The notes under the pieces were generated by a model, which was not told the origin of the DNA, searched no databases, and saw only the letters and a program-made list of their open reading frames with translations. A DNA stretch of 64,000 nucleotides from positions 304,590 through 368,589 of the forward strand of contig NZ_JACVMN010000003.1 of assembly GCF_014698935.1 (NCBI RefSeq), given 5' to 3'. Below, one piece after another: positions 9,477 to 18,799 of this stretch. Made by a program: the position numbers and the translations under genes. Source of the DNA: Flagellimonas sp. S3867 (lineage in GTDB: Bacteria > Bacteroidota > Bacteroidia > Flavobacteriales > Flavobacteriaceae). The number at the start of each line of letters is the position of its first letter. Position 1 is the first letter of the stretch.

Positions 9477-9484
9477 TACTTTTG
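9477..9484 (+). promoter_or_regulatory. Candidate -7 box of the acyltransferase gene
   Basis: TACTTTTG matches the Bacteroidota -7 consensus TAnnTTTG exactly. It lies 25 nt before the ATG at 9509. A weak -33 element (TTCG, 9452-9455) is spaced 21 nt upstream. Inferred from consensus only. Confidence 0.4.
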
Positions 9485-9508
9485 GGTCAAATCAAAAAAC
9501 GAACAGTT

Positions 9509-10696
9509 ATGAATGCTCAAGTAAAGGATAAAAAAGAAAGAAAGTATTTTATCGATTGGCTTAGGATTGGCCTTATTATCAGTGTTTTCTTTTTTCATGT
9601 GGGGATGATTTTTAGACCTGAGCAATGGCATGTAAACAGCACGGAATCTTTTGCTTTTCTAGACCCCATTATGTGGTGGTTACATTTATGGAGGATGCCA
9701 TTATTGTTTTTGGTGTCTGGAGTGGGAACTTTTTATGCCATTGGCCATAGAACTAGCTGGCAATATCTAAAAGAGCGCTTTACCAGACTGTATATACCAT
9801 TCACTATTGGGTTTTTCACAATTGTGCCCTTAATGGTCTATGTAGAGCGTATTGATAAGTATAGTTCGCTATTGGATTTTATTCCACATATGTTTGATGG
9901 TGGACCTTATCCAATTGGTAATATCTCTTGGCATCACCTGTGGTTTATTTTGTACTTGTTTATCATCTCTCTATTGATCACCCCATTTTTGAACTATACA
10001 AAGAGTGGGCATTATAATATGGTAAGGGGAAAATTGATAGCAATAGTTTCCAAAAAAATGGGCTTAAACTGGCTTCTTCCAATAATCATCATATCCCAGG
10101 TAATATTAAGACAGTACTTTCCAAAAAGTACACATGCACTTTATAACGATTGGGCCTATTTTACCTACTACTTGCTATTCTTTTTAAGTGGCTTTATGCT
10201 GTTTACCAGTGATAAAATTATAAATGCCCTTGCTGCCAATCGAAGATTGTATCTGTACCAAACCATCTTGTTTACCATTATATTATTTGCATTACCATCG
10301 CTTTTTAGTGAACCTTCTATAGTTCAAGATTACTCACGTGGTATTACAGAGATGATAATTTCGCTCTCTTGCGGATTGACGGCAATTGGGTATTTCAAAC
10401 AATACTTTAGTAAAGATCATAAATTCAGAAAAGCACTGAACGAAGCCATTTACCCCTTTTATATTTTACACCAACCGGCCTTGATATTTGTGGGCTACGC
10501 GGTGCTGCAATGGGATATCTCTTATGGTCTTCAAGCACTGTTGATAACTGTACTATCGTTGGTTTCAATTATAACAACCTACCTCATTATTAAAAGATTC
10601 AATGTCCTCAGGGTTGCCTTTGGAATGAAGTGGTTGCAAAAAAAACAAATTGCGTTGGACAATCAAGTGTCAAAATCCCATGCATTTAATAAATGA
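9509..10696 (+). CDS. Acyltransferase family protein (acyltransferase 3 type)
   Basis: About 395 residues with roughly ten transmembrane helices. The N-terminus (YFIDWLRIG, then FFFHVGMIF) shows the usual acyltransferase-3 opening with its conserved His in the first helix; an HHLWFILYLF segment in the middle and a FYILHQP motif near the C-terminus are also typical. The family transfers acyl or succinyl groups to surface glycans or other exported molecules; the acceptor here is unknown. The ATG at 9509 is chosen over an upstream TTG at 9482, which falls in the candidate -7 box. The DUF6090 gene follows 21 nt later, preceded by the same CAGTT before its ATG. Confidence 0.85.
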   Translation: MNAQVKDKKERKYFIDWLRIGLIISVFFFHVGMIFRPEQWHVNSTESFAFLDPIMWWLHLWRMPLLFLVSGVGTFYAIGHRTSWQYLKERFTRLYIPFTIGFFTIVPLMVYVERIDKYSSLLDFIPHMFDGGPYPIGNISWHHLWFILYLFIISLLITPFLNYTKSGHYNMVRGKLIAIVSKKMGLNWLLPIIIISQVILRQYFPKSTHALYNDWAYFTYYLLFFLSGFMLFTSDKIINALAANRRLYLYQTILFTIILFALPSLFSEPSIVQDYSRGITEMIISLSCGLTAIGYFKQYFSKDHKFRKALNEAIYPFYILHQPALIFVGYAVLQWDISYGLQALLITVLSLVSIITTYLIIKRFNVLRVAFGMKWLQKKQIALDNQVSKSHAFNK

Positions 10697-10717
10697 TTTA
10701 ATCAAAACCAACCAGTT

Positions 10718-11425
10718 ATGAAATTTTTCAGAAAAACACGTCAAAAACTAATCTCGAATGGAAAATTTAAAAAATATCTACTGTACGCTGTTGGAGAAAT
10801 TCTTTTAGTGATGATAGGTATCAGCTTAGCATTCCAACTGGACAATTGGAATGAAAATCGTGTAAAAGAAAACACAGAGGTTGGTTATTATAAAAATATT
10901 CGAGCTCAAATTGCCGACGATAGGGATTTGGTTGTGGAGCAACTACATTTTAATAATCGGTATATGGCTGAATTCAAATATGCCAATGAGATTCTGGAAT
11001 CTGATGACAAAAGCCGAATGGATACCTTGGGACTTATTGTTCGTAATCTTACGCAATATTCGGATTTTGATAAAAAAGGAAATATTTATGAAACACTGGT
11101 AAATAGTGGAGAAGTAAAATTACTTCATAATCATTCAATTGTAAAGAGTATAAGAGAATTGGAAGAAAAGTATACCTATATCAATAGAATGGAGAATATC
11201 CATTATGATGCGACTATGAGGCATGTAATTATAGCTATAAGCCCCATACTTAAGTTTTCAAATGCTTCAGTCCAGAACCCCGACCAATTATATAACTATC
11301 AATTTCAAAACCTTGTACTGTCACTAATTCAAATTATGACAGAAAAAGATAAGGTATACCATGAAGCTTTGAACGAGATTGAACTAATTACTGAATTAAT
11401 TGATGATGAACTTGCTCCAGCTTGA
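10718..11425 (+). CDS. DUF6090 family protein
   Basis: 235 residues. The N-terminus is basic (KFFRKTRQKLISNGKFKKY), followed by a single hydrophobic segment with the motif AVGEILLVMIGISLAFQLDNWNE, the recognisable hallmark of DUF6090 proteins in Flavobacteriia. The rest is helical and charged, presumably on the far side of the membrane. Function is unknown. It probably shares a transcript with the acyltransferase gene. The following 179 nt before the LamG-EEP gene contain no recognisable gene. Confidence 0.8.
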   Translation: MKFFRKTRQKLISNGKFKKYLLYAVGEILLVMIGISLAFQLDNWNENRVKENTEVGYYKNIRAQIADDRDLVVEQLHFNNRYMAEFKYANEILESDDKSRMDTLGLIVRNLTQYSDFDKKGNIYETLVNSGEVKLLHNHSIVKSIRELEEKYTYINRMENIHYDATMRHVIIAISPILKFSNASVQNPDQLYNYQFQNLVLSLIQIMTEKDKVYHEALNEIELITELIDDELAPA

Positions 11426-11604
11426 TTTTTGCTCCAAATAAACCAACAATTAAAGGAGTATCCTATACTGAATAAATCTTGAATGAAATGCCCCTATAAC
11501 TCAAAAGAACTTTATCTTGAGCTTCTAAAAGTCATAAACCTTGTTGTTTCTTAAAAATGAAGAAACCATTGATTTGGAATAACTAATGAAATAGTATCGG
11601 TTAC

Positions 11605-13203
11605 ATGAAGCTAATAAAAGTATGTATTGTAATTGTCTTTATCCTGATTTGTTCTATCAAAACAAGCGCCCAGGATCTTATTTTTCAATTGGATTTTGAT
11701 GCTAACGGATTTGAAGAAACCATCATTCCAAAAGAAGAAGCCGTATATATGGTAGATTTACTGCAATCGCAATATACAAACGGATTAACAGGTAGGGCTT
11801 TGGACCTTTCAGCAAATGCTGCATTAAGAAGACCAATACAATTGGAAACAGGGAAATTGCCAAACTTTACTAAAGATGTTTCATTTTCCATGCAGATCTG
11901 GGTCAAAACCTTGCCCAATGCAAAAATGGGCTCTCCAATTATGGGAAATAAAAAAGCCAACGACCCAACAACAAAGGGATGGCAGCTATATACCCGTGAG
12001 AATGGTGCTTGGGCATTACTGTTGAATGATGGAAAGAGTCGGTATGAATATCGACCCACAGCAGAAAGACAACGTATAAATGATGGAGAATGGCATCAAA
12101 TAGTATTCACGGTAGATCGTGCAAAACAAGAGGCATGGATGTACTTTGATGGAAAGAATGTGGCTATTTATAATACACCAAATCTTGCTGGTTTTGAAAC
12201 AGATTTGGCTACGGTAATTGGCGGATCTGATGAAAAATGGGAGTATGGATCCAAGGGGCAGTGGAACGCCTTTAATGGATTTTTAGACGAAGTGAAGATG
12301 TGGAGCAGACCATTAAAAGCCAAAGAAGTGGAGACGCTGTACAAACAGTTTTATCCTAACAACAAATCTGATGTGAGGGACAACTTACCACAGCACATAA
12401 AAGTACTCTCTTGGAACATTTGGCATGGTGGGCACAGATATGGTGAAGTAGTTGGATTGGAACGGGTAATTGAGACGATTAAAGCAACAAATGCTGACGT
12501 TATTGGTCTGGTTGAAACCTACGGGTCCGGTGAGATTATCGCTGATGCTTTGGGCTATTATTTTTATCTCATAAGTTCCAATTTATCCATTATGAGTCGC
12601 TACCCAATTTCAGAAACCATTACGGCTTACAAACCTTTTAATTTTGGTGGAGCTAAACTTAAGATTGGAAAAAGGGACCTTATTTTTTTTGATACCTGGC
12701 TTCATTACCTTCCTGATTACGGCAAAGAGGTTCTTGAAGGAAAAAAGACTACAAACGAGCTAATAGAAGCTGAAGGGGAGACTAGACATGGTGAAATTAA
12801 ACAAATAGTAAAAGAGATTACCTCATATATTAAAAACTCCGATAAGATACCTGTTATTATGGCTGGGGATTTCAATGTAGGCTCCCATTTAGATTGGACA
12901 GAGTATACCAAGGCAATCCATAATAATAAGGTAGTAGAGTGGCCGGTGAGCAAAGAAATGACTGATTCTGGTTTTTTAGACAGTTATCGCGAACTGCATA
13001 TTAACCCATTATTGGACCCTGGTTTTACATGGACGCCTCGCGCCGCAACCTCATCCGATAAATATGGATTAAGGGATAGAATTGATTATATCTACTATAA
13101 AGGCATTGGATTAAATGCAATTGAGTCCAAAGTGATTGATTATCACCCAATAATGTTTCCTTCCGATCATGCGGGCGTAATTACTACTTTCAGATTAAAA
13201 TAA
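11605..13203 (+). CDS. Secreted LamG domain plus endonuclease/exonuclease/phosphatase protein
   Basis: 532 residues. A signal peptide ends near residue 23 (KTSAQ). A LamG/concanavalin-like domain covers about 25-250. An endonuclease/exonuclease/phosphatase (EEP) domain covers about 265-532, with the expected residues: Asn271 (SWNIWHGG), Glu304 (LVETYG), Asp422 and Asn424 (GDFNVG) and the terminal Ser520-Asp521-His522. The EEP superfamily hydrolyses phosphodiester or phosphomonoester bonds in DNA, sphingomyelin or inositol phosphates, and the sequence does not decide which. Export and a carbohydrate-binding-type domain suggest an extracellular or periplasmic substrate. It sits just upstream of the LacI-controlled island, so it may supply substrate to it, but no copy of the island's operator was found in its upstream region. 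Confidence 0.85.
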   Translation: MKLIKVCIVIVFILICSIKTSAQDLIFQLDFDANGFEETIIPKEEAVYMVDLLQSQYTNGLTGRALDLSANAALRRPIQLETGKLPNFTKDVSFSMQIWVKTLPNAKMGSPIMGNKKANDPTTKGWQLYTRENGAWALLLNDGKSRYEYRPTAERQRINDGEWHQIVFTVDRAKQEAWMYFDGKNVAIYNTPNLAGFETDLATVIGGSDEKWEYGSKGQWNAFNGFLDEVKMWSRPLKAKEVETLYKQFYPNNKSDVRDNLPQHIKVLSWNIWHGGHRYGEVVGLERVIETIKATNADVIGLVETYGSGEIIADALGYYFYLISSNLSIMSRYPISETITAYKPFNFGGAKLKIGKRDLIFFDTWLHYLPDYGKEVLEGKKTTNELIEAEGETRHGEIKQIVKEITSYIKNSDKIPVIMAGDFNVGSHLDWTEYTKAIHNNKVVEWPVSKEMTDSGFLDSYRELHINPLLDPGFTWTPRAATSSDKYGLRDRIDYIYYKGIGLNAIESKVIDYHPIMFPSDHAGVITTFRLK

Positions 13204-13244
13204 AAATTCAGGAACAGTTTTTATACAAATTGTTTCAATTATTG

Positions 13245-13275
13245 TTGTAAAGCTCACGTGAGCATTTTATATTTA
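13245..13275 (+). promoter_or_regulatory. Promoter of the LacI-type gene with embedded operator
   Basis: TTG at 13245-13247 (-33) and TATATTTA at 13268-13275 (-7, seven of eight matches to TAnnTTTG) are 20 nt apart. The perfect palindrome GCTCACGTGAGC (13252-13263) lies wholly inside the spacer. LacI-family operators characteristically have a central CG, and a repressor bound here would block polymerase. This points to autorepression by the gene starting at 13292. Confidence 0.65.
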
Positions 13276-13291
13276 CATATCAAAAATTAAA

Positions 13292-14296
13292 ATGAAAGGT
13301 TCCATAACCATCAAAGATGTAGCTCGCGAACTGGGAATTCACCATGTTACGGTTTCACGTGCCTTGAGGGATACTGGGGCTGTAAAGCAGGAAACACGGG
13401 ATTTAATTAAAAAGAAAGCCAGTGAGTTGGGCTATAAACCCAATCGTTTAGCCCAGGACTTTAGAAATAAACGAAGCAATGTTCTGGCAGTGGTGGTTCC
13501 CGATTTAAGACCTTACTTTTTTGCAAAATTTGTATCTGATTTTATGGAAATAGCCAAGGAGGTAGGGTATTCAGTAATGATTTTCCAGTCTGGTGAAAAA
13601 CCAGGTATTGAAAAAGATATTATCGATTCTCTCATTGGTTATAGAGTGGCCGGGGTTGTTGCCTCCGTTACCCAGGACACAGTTCATGAAAGCCATTTCG
13701 ATATATTGAAGGAAGAAAACATCCCATATGTGTTTTTTGATAGAGCACCCGAACAGACAGAGGCTTCCCAAGTATTGGTCAACAATTTTAAAGGAGCATA
13801 TGATGCGGTAACGGCGATGATACAATCGGGGAAAAAGCGCATAGCCTATATTTCAACGCATTATAAACATCAAATTTTCCGCGACCGTTTGGCGGGGTAC
13901 AAACAGGCATTAAAGGATAATAATCTACCCTTCTCTGATAAAATGGTTGTTGAGGGAGGGTTTTTTATGAAAGATGGTTTTCATCATGCCAAGAAATTGA
14001 TGGAACTGAAAGAAAAACCAGATGGTATTTTGGCTGTAAGGGATGAAATCGGTATTGGAGTAATTAAATATTTAAAGAAAAATGGATTTCGTGTACCAGA
14101 TGATGTGGCTGTAATAGGGTTTGATAATGATCCAATGGGCATTGCATGTGAACCTGAATTGACAACTGTGCAACAATCAATACCATCAATGGTAATGGGT
14201 TCATTTGAACTACTACTGACGCAGATAAGAAGCAGCACCTTGAGTTTTGAAAAGAAGATTATCGAACCCAAAATTATATTCAGGGGTTCAGTATAA
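13292..14296 (+). CDS. LacI-family transcriptional regulator
   Basis: 334 residues. The N-terminal helix-turn-helix and hinge (TIKDVARELGIHHVTVSRALRD, then GYKPNRLAQ) are classic for LacI/GalR. The rest is a periplasmic-binding-protein-like sensor domain (VAVVVPDLRPYFFAKFV; GVVASVTQDT; AVIGFDNDPMG). Members sense a sugar or polyol derivative and usually repress. The gene has a perfect palindrome in its promoter, and a one-mismatch copy lies 16 nt after its stop, before the cytochrome gene, so I infer that it controls itself and the genes from 14378 onward. The effector is unknown. Confidence 0.93.
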   Translation: MKGSITIKDVARELGIHHVTVSRALRDTGAVKQETRDLIKKKASELGYKPNRLAQDFRNKRSNVLAVVVPDLRPYFFAKFVSDFMEIAKEVGYSVMIFQSGEKPGIEKDIIDSLIGYRVAGVVASVTQDTVHESHFDILKEENIPYVFFDRAPEQTEASQVLVNNFKGAYDAVTAMIQSGKKRIAYISTHYKHQIFRDRLAGYKQALKDNNLPFSDKMVVEGGFFMKDGFHHAKKLMELKEKPDGILAVRDEIGIGVIKYLKKNGFRVPDDVAVIGFDNDPMGIACEPELTTVQQSIPSMVMGSFELLLTQIRSSTLSFEKKIIEPKIIFRGSV

Positions 14297-14311
14297 TGTT
14301 TTGAATGAGCA

Positions 14312-14323
14312 GCTTACGTGAGC
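14312..14323. promoter_or_regulatory. Second LacI-type operator candidate
   Basis: GCTTACGTGAGC differs at one base from the perfect palindrome in the LacI-type promoter. It lies between the regulator's stop codon and the start of the cytochrome gene. The similarity and position support shared control. I could not fit a convincing -7 box at a matching distance, so the exact promoter is unresolved. Confidence 0.6.
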
Positions 14324-14377
14324 ATGGAACGGAAGAACCAAATTTTTCGATCAAAAGAATTTTATAACTTGACTATT

Positions 14378-17335
14378 ATGTTCAAATTCATGGATGTCAT
14401 TAGAAAACTAAAGAAAATGGGAGCGCTGAGTTTGCTTTCTATCGCCCTATTTTCTTGTGGTAATTCTGATACTAGCTATGAACCACTTCCTAAAACAGTT
14501 GACTTCAATTTTCATATCCGACCCATATTGGTTCAAAACTGTTACCTCTGCCATGGTCCAGACCCCAGTAGTCGCAAAGCGGAGCTAAGACTGGATATCT
14601 ATGAAGGTGCCACCGCCGAATTAAAAGAAGGAGGTTTTGCCGTAGTTCCTGGGAAACCAAGTAAAAGTCAATTGATGTTCCGTATCAACCATGAGCATGA
14701 AGACAAGATCATGCCTCCACCAGAAACCAATAACAAGCTCACTCAAAGAGAAAAAGACCTTTTACAAAAATGGATTAAACAAGATGCTGAATGGAAACCG
14801 CATTGGTCGTTTATTAAACCCAATTTAAAAGAAGAAGATAAGAATGCGGACATTGATCAACTGATTGACCGCCAATTGGAACAAAAAGCCCTCGTGAAGG
14901 CTCCAATGGCCAACAAGAATACACTTATTAGAAGAGTTGCTTATTTGATAACAGGGCTTCCCCCATCTCCAGAGGAGGTCGAGAGTTATATTTCAGATAC
15001 CTCCGAAGATGCCTATGAAAAAATGGTGGACGGTTATTTGAATACCCCGGCCTTTGGAGAACGCTGGGCGAGACATTGGATGGATTTAGTTAGATATGCA
15101 GAAACCAAGGGGCATGAATTTGATTATGCCATTAGCGGAGCTTGGAAATATCGGGATTATCTTATTCGAGCTTTTAATAATGATTTACCCTATGATCAGC
15201 TATTGAAAGAACACCTAGCCGGTGATCTTTTGGAGGAAAAGCGTTACGATGAGAAAACGGGAGTATTGGAATCCCAAATAGCAACAGTATTTTACGCCAT
15301 GGGAGAGGGCACCCACAGTCCCGTCGACATTAAACAGGATGAAGCCAACCGTATTGATAATATGATCGATGTTACCACTAAAACCTTTCAAGGTCTAACC
15401 GTGTCCTGCGCAAAATGCCATGACCACAAGTTTGATCCCATTACCGCAGCTGATTACTATGCAATGTACGGTGTTATGGAAAGCACCCGTTTTACCCCTT
15501 TAGATGCCGGTCAATCCATTTCAAAAGAGGTCACTGCAAAAGAAATATTGGATATTCAGAGTTATGTGAGGAAAACCGTCACTGAAAAAATTGCCGAAAA
15601 ACAAGTTGTCAATTCAACCTTTAATCGCACATCAAAACCTAGGCCAGCCTTAAAATTCAAGAAGCTTGGTGATTTTAGAAACAAAGATTTTGATGGTTGG
15701 GTGAGCACTGGGTTAGCCTTTGGTGATGGAACAACCTTGGGGAACCCCGTTTTAAAAACCTCCTCCGGAAAGTTATTGTCCTTGGATGAGGGCAAAGCAT
15801 CAAGCAAGATTTTTGGTCCAGGTGTTTTAGGAACGTTACGGTCTCCTGATTTTATTTTGGATGCCGATGTTATAGGCGTTCGTGCCAGAGGAGAGCAAAG
15901 CACTATTCGAATCATCATCGATAATTTTCAATTGATTCAATGGCCCATTTATGGAGGACTTACCCAGTCGGTCAGCAGTACAAGATGGAAAAATTACAAG
16001 TTTAATGTTGAGTCATGGAAAGGACATAAAGCCTATATTGAAATACTACCTGGGGGATATGATCAACATAATTTCAAGTTATCTCCAAATGCTTTTATTG
16101 AGGCCCAGTATGCCATTTCTTATGATTCGGAATGGCCTACAGAAGTGAAACCTTTGAATAATGAAACATCTTCCGAAGATTTTTCCTTTGATAAGGTACA
16201 TGCATTTAATGCCAGTATTAAAAGCGGCCAATTAAATCTTCGTTTTCCAGAATTGATAAAAACCAAGGAAAGTGCGAGGAAGCTCTCCGATGCTCTCAAG
16301 AGCGATTCATTTATCTACGGTGTTTCAGATGGATCAGCTATCAATAGTCCTGTGTTTATTCGAGGAAGATATCAAGAACCTTCTGAAGAAAACATCCCAA
16401 GAAGATTTTTGTCAACACTACCTCAGGGCGACGTGCCATTTAAATCAAAGGGAAGCGGTAGGTTGGAACTGGCAGAAGCTATGTTGCATGACGATAACCC
16501 ACTTACATCCAGAGTCATGGTTAATCGTATTTGGCATCATCTTTTTGGAAGAGGAATTGTTGAGACGGTGGATAATTTTGGACTTCAAGGAAAATTACCT
16601 TCGCATCCACAATTGCTTGATCACTTGGCCATAAAATTTCGGGAAGAAGGATGGTCAGTCAAAAAAATGATTAGATACATTGTTTCTTCCGAAACCTTTA
16701 AAAGAAGCGCCATTAACGAATTGAAACCATCTGAAAAAGATCCAAACAACATATTTCTGGCCTCTTTTCCAATTAGACGATTGGAATCTGAAGCCATTCG
16801 CGATGGAATACTTGCTGCTTCCGAAAGTATGGATGCCACATTGTATGGTCCTCCAATACCCACGTACCTAACAGATTTTATGGGAGGGCGAGGTAAACCA
16901 GAACAATCAGGTCCTTTGGATGGTGATGGAAGAAGAAGTATTTACCAAGAAGTTAGACGAAACTTTTTGGAACCCATGATGACCACCTTTGATCGGCCAA
17001 TTCCGTTTACAACCTTTGGAAGGCGCGATGTGACCAATGTGCCGGCTCAATCCCTGATCCTCATGAATGATCCTTTTGTGATTGCACAATCCAAAATACT
17101 GGCCGAAAAATTGTTGGCCCAGGAGTTGTCATTCGAGGAACGAATAGAATGGATTTATATGCGTACATTTTCTAGAAAAGCAACAGAGAAAGAAATTGAG
17201 AATGCTTCCCAATTCATAACTACAATAGAAGCGATGAAAAAGATGGAAGGTAATACCGATGACCTAGACTTGGATGTATGGAAGGAGTATTGCCATAGTA
17301 TTTTTAACCTGAAAGAATTCATATACCTGATCTAA
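14378..17335 (+). CDS. PSCyt1/DUF1549/DUF1553 (PSD1) c-type cytochrome lipoprotein
   Basis: About 985 residues. From the ATG at 14378 (or 14390) there is a short basic stretch, a hydrophobic segment and a lipobox (ALFSC, Cys about 27), so it is a predicted lipoprotein. An N-terminal cytochrome domain carries the heme motif CYLCH (about 55-59). The DUF1549 region follows, with a second CxxCH (CAKCH, about 344-348), then a jellyroll-like insert and the C-terminal DUF1553 domain (MVNRIWHHLFGRGIVET; FDRPIPFTTFGRRDVTN). This combination is abundant in Planctomycetes and also found in Bacteroidota; its biochemical role is not established. The GTG at 14318 overlaps the operator and would spoil the signal sequence. 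The gene overlaps the DUF1501 gene by one base (TAATG). Confidence 0.88.
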   Translation: MFKFMDVIRKLKKMGALSLLSIALFSCGNSDTSYEPLPKTVDFNFHIRPILVQNCYLCHGPDPSSRKAELRLDIYEGATAELKEGGFAVVPGKPSKSQLMFRINHEHEDKIMPPPETNNKLTQREKDLLQKWIKQDAEWKPHWSFIKPNLKEEDKNADIDQLIDRQLEQKALVKAPMANKNTLIRRVAYLITGLPPSPEEVESYISDTSEDAYEKMVDGYLNTPAFGERWARHWMDLVRYAETKGHEFDYAISGAWKYRDYLIRAFNNDLPYDQLLKEHLAGDLLEEKRYDEKTGVLESQIATVFYAMGEGTHSPVDIKQDEANRIDNMIDVTTKTFQGLTVSCAKCHDHKFDPITAADYYAMYGVMESTRFTPLDAGQSISKEVTAKEILDIQSYVRKTVTEKIAEKQVVNSTFNRTSKPRPALKFKKLGDFRNKDFDGWVSTGLAFGDGTTLGNPVLKTSSGKLLSLDEGKASSKIFGPGVLGTLRSPDFILDADVIGVRARGEQSTIRIIIDNFQLIQWPIYGGLTQSVSSTRWKNYKFNVESWKGHKAYIEILPGGYDQHNFKLSPNAFIEAQYAISYDSEWPTEVKPLNNETSSEDFSFDKVHAFNASIKSGQLNLRFPELIKTKESARKLSDALKSDSFIYGVSDGSAINSPVFIRGRYQEPSEENIPRRFLSTLPQGDVPFKSKGSGRLELAEAMLHDDNPLTSRVMVNRIWHHLFGRGIVETVDNFGLQGKLPSHPQLLDHLAIKFREEGWSVKKMIRYIVSSETFKRSAINELKPSEKDPNNIFLASFPIRRLESEAIRDGILAASESMDATLYGPPIPTYLTDFMGGRGKPEQSGPLDGDGRRSIYQEVRRNFLEPMMTTFDRPIPFTTFGRRDVTNVPAQSLILMNDPFVIAQSKILAEKLLAQELSFEERIEWIYMRTFSRKATEKEIENASQFITTIEAMKKMEGNTDDLDLDVWKEYCHSIFNLKEFIYLI

Positions 17336-18786
17336 TGAGCAAGTACCACAATTTTATGCAAAAACCGCTTTCACGACGTGAAATGTTGACCATATGTAAA
17401 GGAGGATTTGGATCTCTTGCCTTTATGAGTTTATTTGGAGCTACGGCGTTTTCCTGTAGTCGTTCCAAGGACACCGTATTAGATTCCGGTTCCAATTTGC
17501 TCTTAGGACCGCACCACTTGCCCAAGGCTAAGAATGTAATCTTTCTTTATATGGACGGAGGCGTATCCCAAGTAGATTCCTTTGATCCCAAGCCAAGGCT
17601 TGCCAAGGAGAACGGGCAAGATCCCAGAAAAAAATTCAAGGTTGATGCAACTCAGTTTGACAACGTAGGCAAAATATTGAAAAGCCCTTGGGATTTTAAA
17701 CAATATGGAGAATGTGGAATGCCGGTCAGCGACCTTTTTCCACATATTGCAACCTGCGTTGATGATATTGCATTGATCAGATCTATGACTTCCCAGTTTC
17801 CTGAACATACCAATGCTAACTACTTTTTGCATACCGGAAGTGGTCTTCAGGGGAGACCAAGCATGGGTTCTTGGATGACCTATGGTTTGGGAAGCGAAAA
17901 CAAGAACATTCCAGGTTATGTGGTTTTAGATGGAGGGTTGATTCCTCCTGGTGGATTAGATAATTTTAAAAATGGATTTTTGCCCGCTTCGTATCAGGCA
18001 TCGATACTCAGAGCAGGACCACAGCCTGTGGCCAATATCATTCCAAAAGAGAACATTGCTAACCTTCAAGAGCAAAAGTTGGATTTCATCAAACAATTAG
18101 ATCAAGAACAATTGGAAGCCGTGGGCGAAGCTGATGCTATAGAATCTGCTATTTCTAACTATGAATTGGCTTATAAAATGCAATCTTCCATTCCGGAACT
18201 GACAGAATTCAAGGAAGAAACCGAAGCGACCAAGAAACTATATGGTTTTGATTCTGATGACCCCCACACCCGCGGATACGCTGCCCAATGCTTATTGGCG
18301 CGAAGATTGGTAGAAAGAGGGGTCCGGTTTATTGAATTGACATGTCCAAAAGTAAGCGCTGATCGTTGGGACCAGCATGGAAACTTAAAGGATGGTCATG
18401 AGAAAAATGCGCATGCTGTGGATCAACCTATTGCAGGGTTGTTAAAAGATTTGAAGTCAAGAGGCATGCTCGAGGAGACCTTGGTGGTCTGGACAGGTGA
18501 ATTTGGTAGAACCCCTTTTGCCCAAGGCTTGGACGGTCGGGATCACAATCCATCGGCATTTAGTATGTGGATGGCCGGCGCTGGAATAAAAGGAGGCACT
18601 ATTTTCGGCAAAACCGATGAATACGGATATCGGGTCATTGAAAACGAAGTGACCGTGCACGACCTTCATGCAACCATTATGCATTTAATGGGTATAAATC
18701 ATGAACACCTCACCTTTCGTTTTGGAGGTCGTGATATGAGATTGACAGATGTCCACGGGCATGTAATAAAAGATGTTTTAGCTTAA
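17335..18786 (+). CDS. DUF1501 domain protein, Tat-exported
   Basis: 483 residues. The N-terminus has a twin-arginine signal (SRREML, then a Gly/Ala/Phe-rich hydrophobic stretch) followed by AFSC, so the mature protein may be a Tat-exported lipoprotein. The body is a DUF1501 domain, related to the alkaline phosphatase/sulfatase fold (NVIFLYMDGGVSQVDSFDPKP; VVWTGEFGRTPF; GRDHNPSAFSMWMAGAGIKGG). DUF1501 genes are regularly paired with DUF1549/DUF1553 cytochrome genes, as here with a one-base overlap, so the two probably act together. Tat export suggests folding, perhaps with a metal, before transport. The reaction is not known. Confidence 0.9.
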   Translation: MSKYHNFMQKPLSRREMLTICKGGFGSLAFMSLFGATAFSCSRSKDTVLDSGSNLLLGPHHLPKAKNVIFLYMDGGVSQVDSFDPKPRLAKENGQDPRKKFKVDATQFDNVGKILKSPWDFKQYGECGMPVSDLFPHIATCVDDIALIRSMTSQFPEHTNANYFLHTGSGLQGRPSMGSWMTYGLGSENKNIPGYVVLDGGLIPPGGLDNFKNGFLPASYQASILRAGPQPVANIIPKENIANLQEQKLDFIKQLDQEQLEAVGEADAIESAISNYELAYKMQSSIPELTEFKEETEATKKLYGFDSDDPHTRGYAAQCLLARRLVERGVRFIELTCPKVSADRWDQHGNLKDGHEKNAHAVDQPIAGLLKDLKSRGMLEETLVVWTGEFGRTPFAQGLDGRDHNPSAFSMWMAGAGIKGGTIFGKTDEYGYRVIENEVTVHDLHATIMHLMGINHEHLTFRFGGRDMRLTDVHGHVIKDVLA

Positions 18787-18799
18787 CTCAAGAAACCAA

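Noticed and set aside
10881..11102. Second reading frame inside the DUF6090 gene as a sign of frameshift
   Set aside because: The DUF6090 frame is intact across the region and the other frame has no resemblance to any family.
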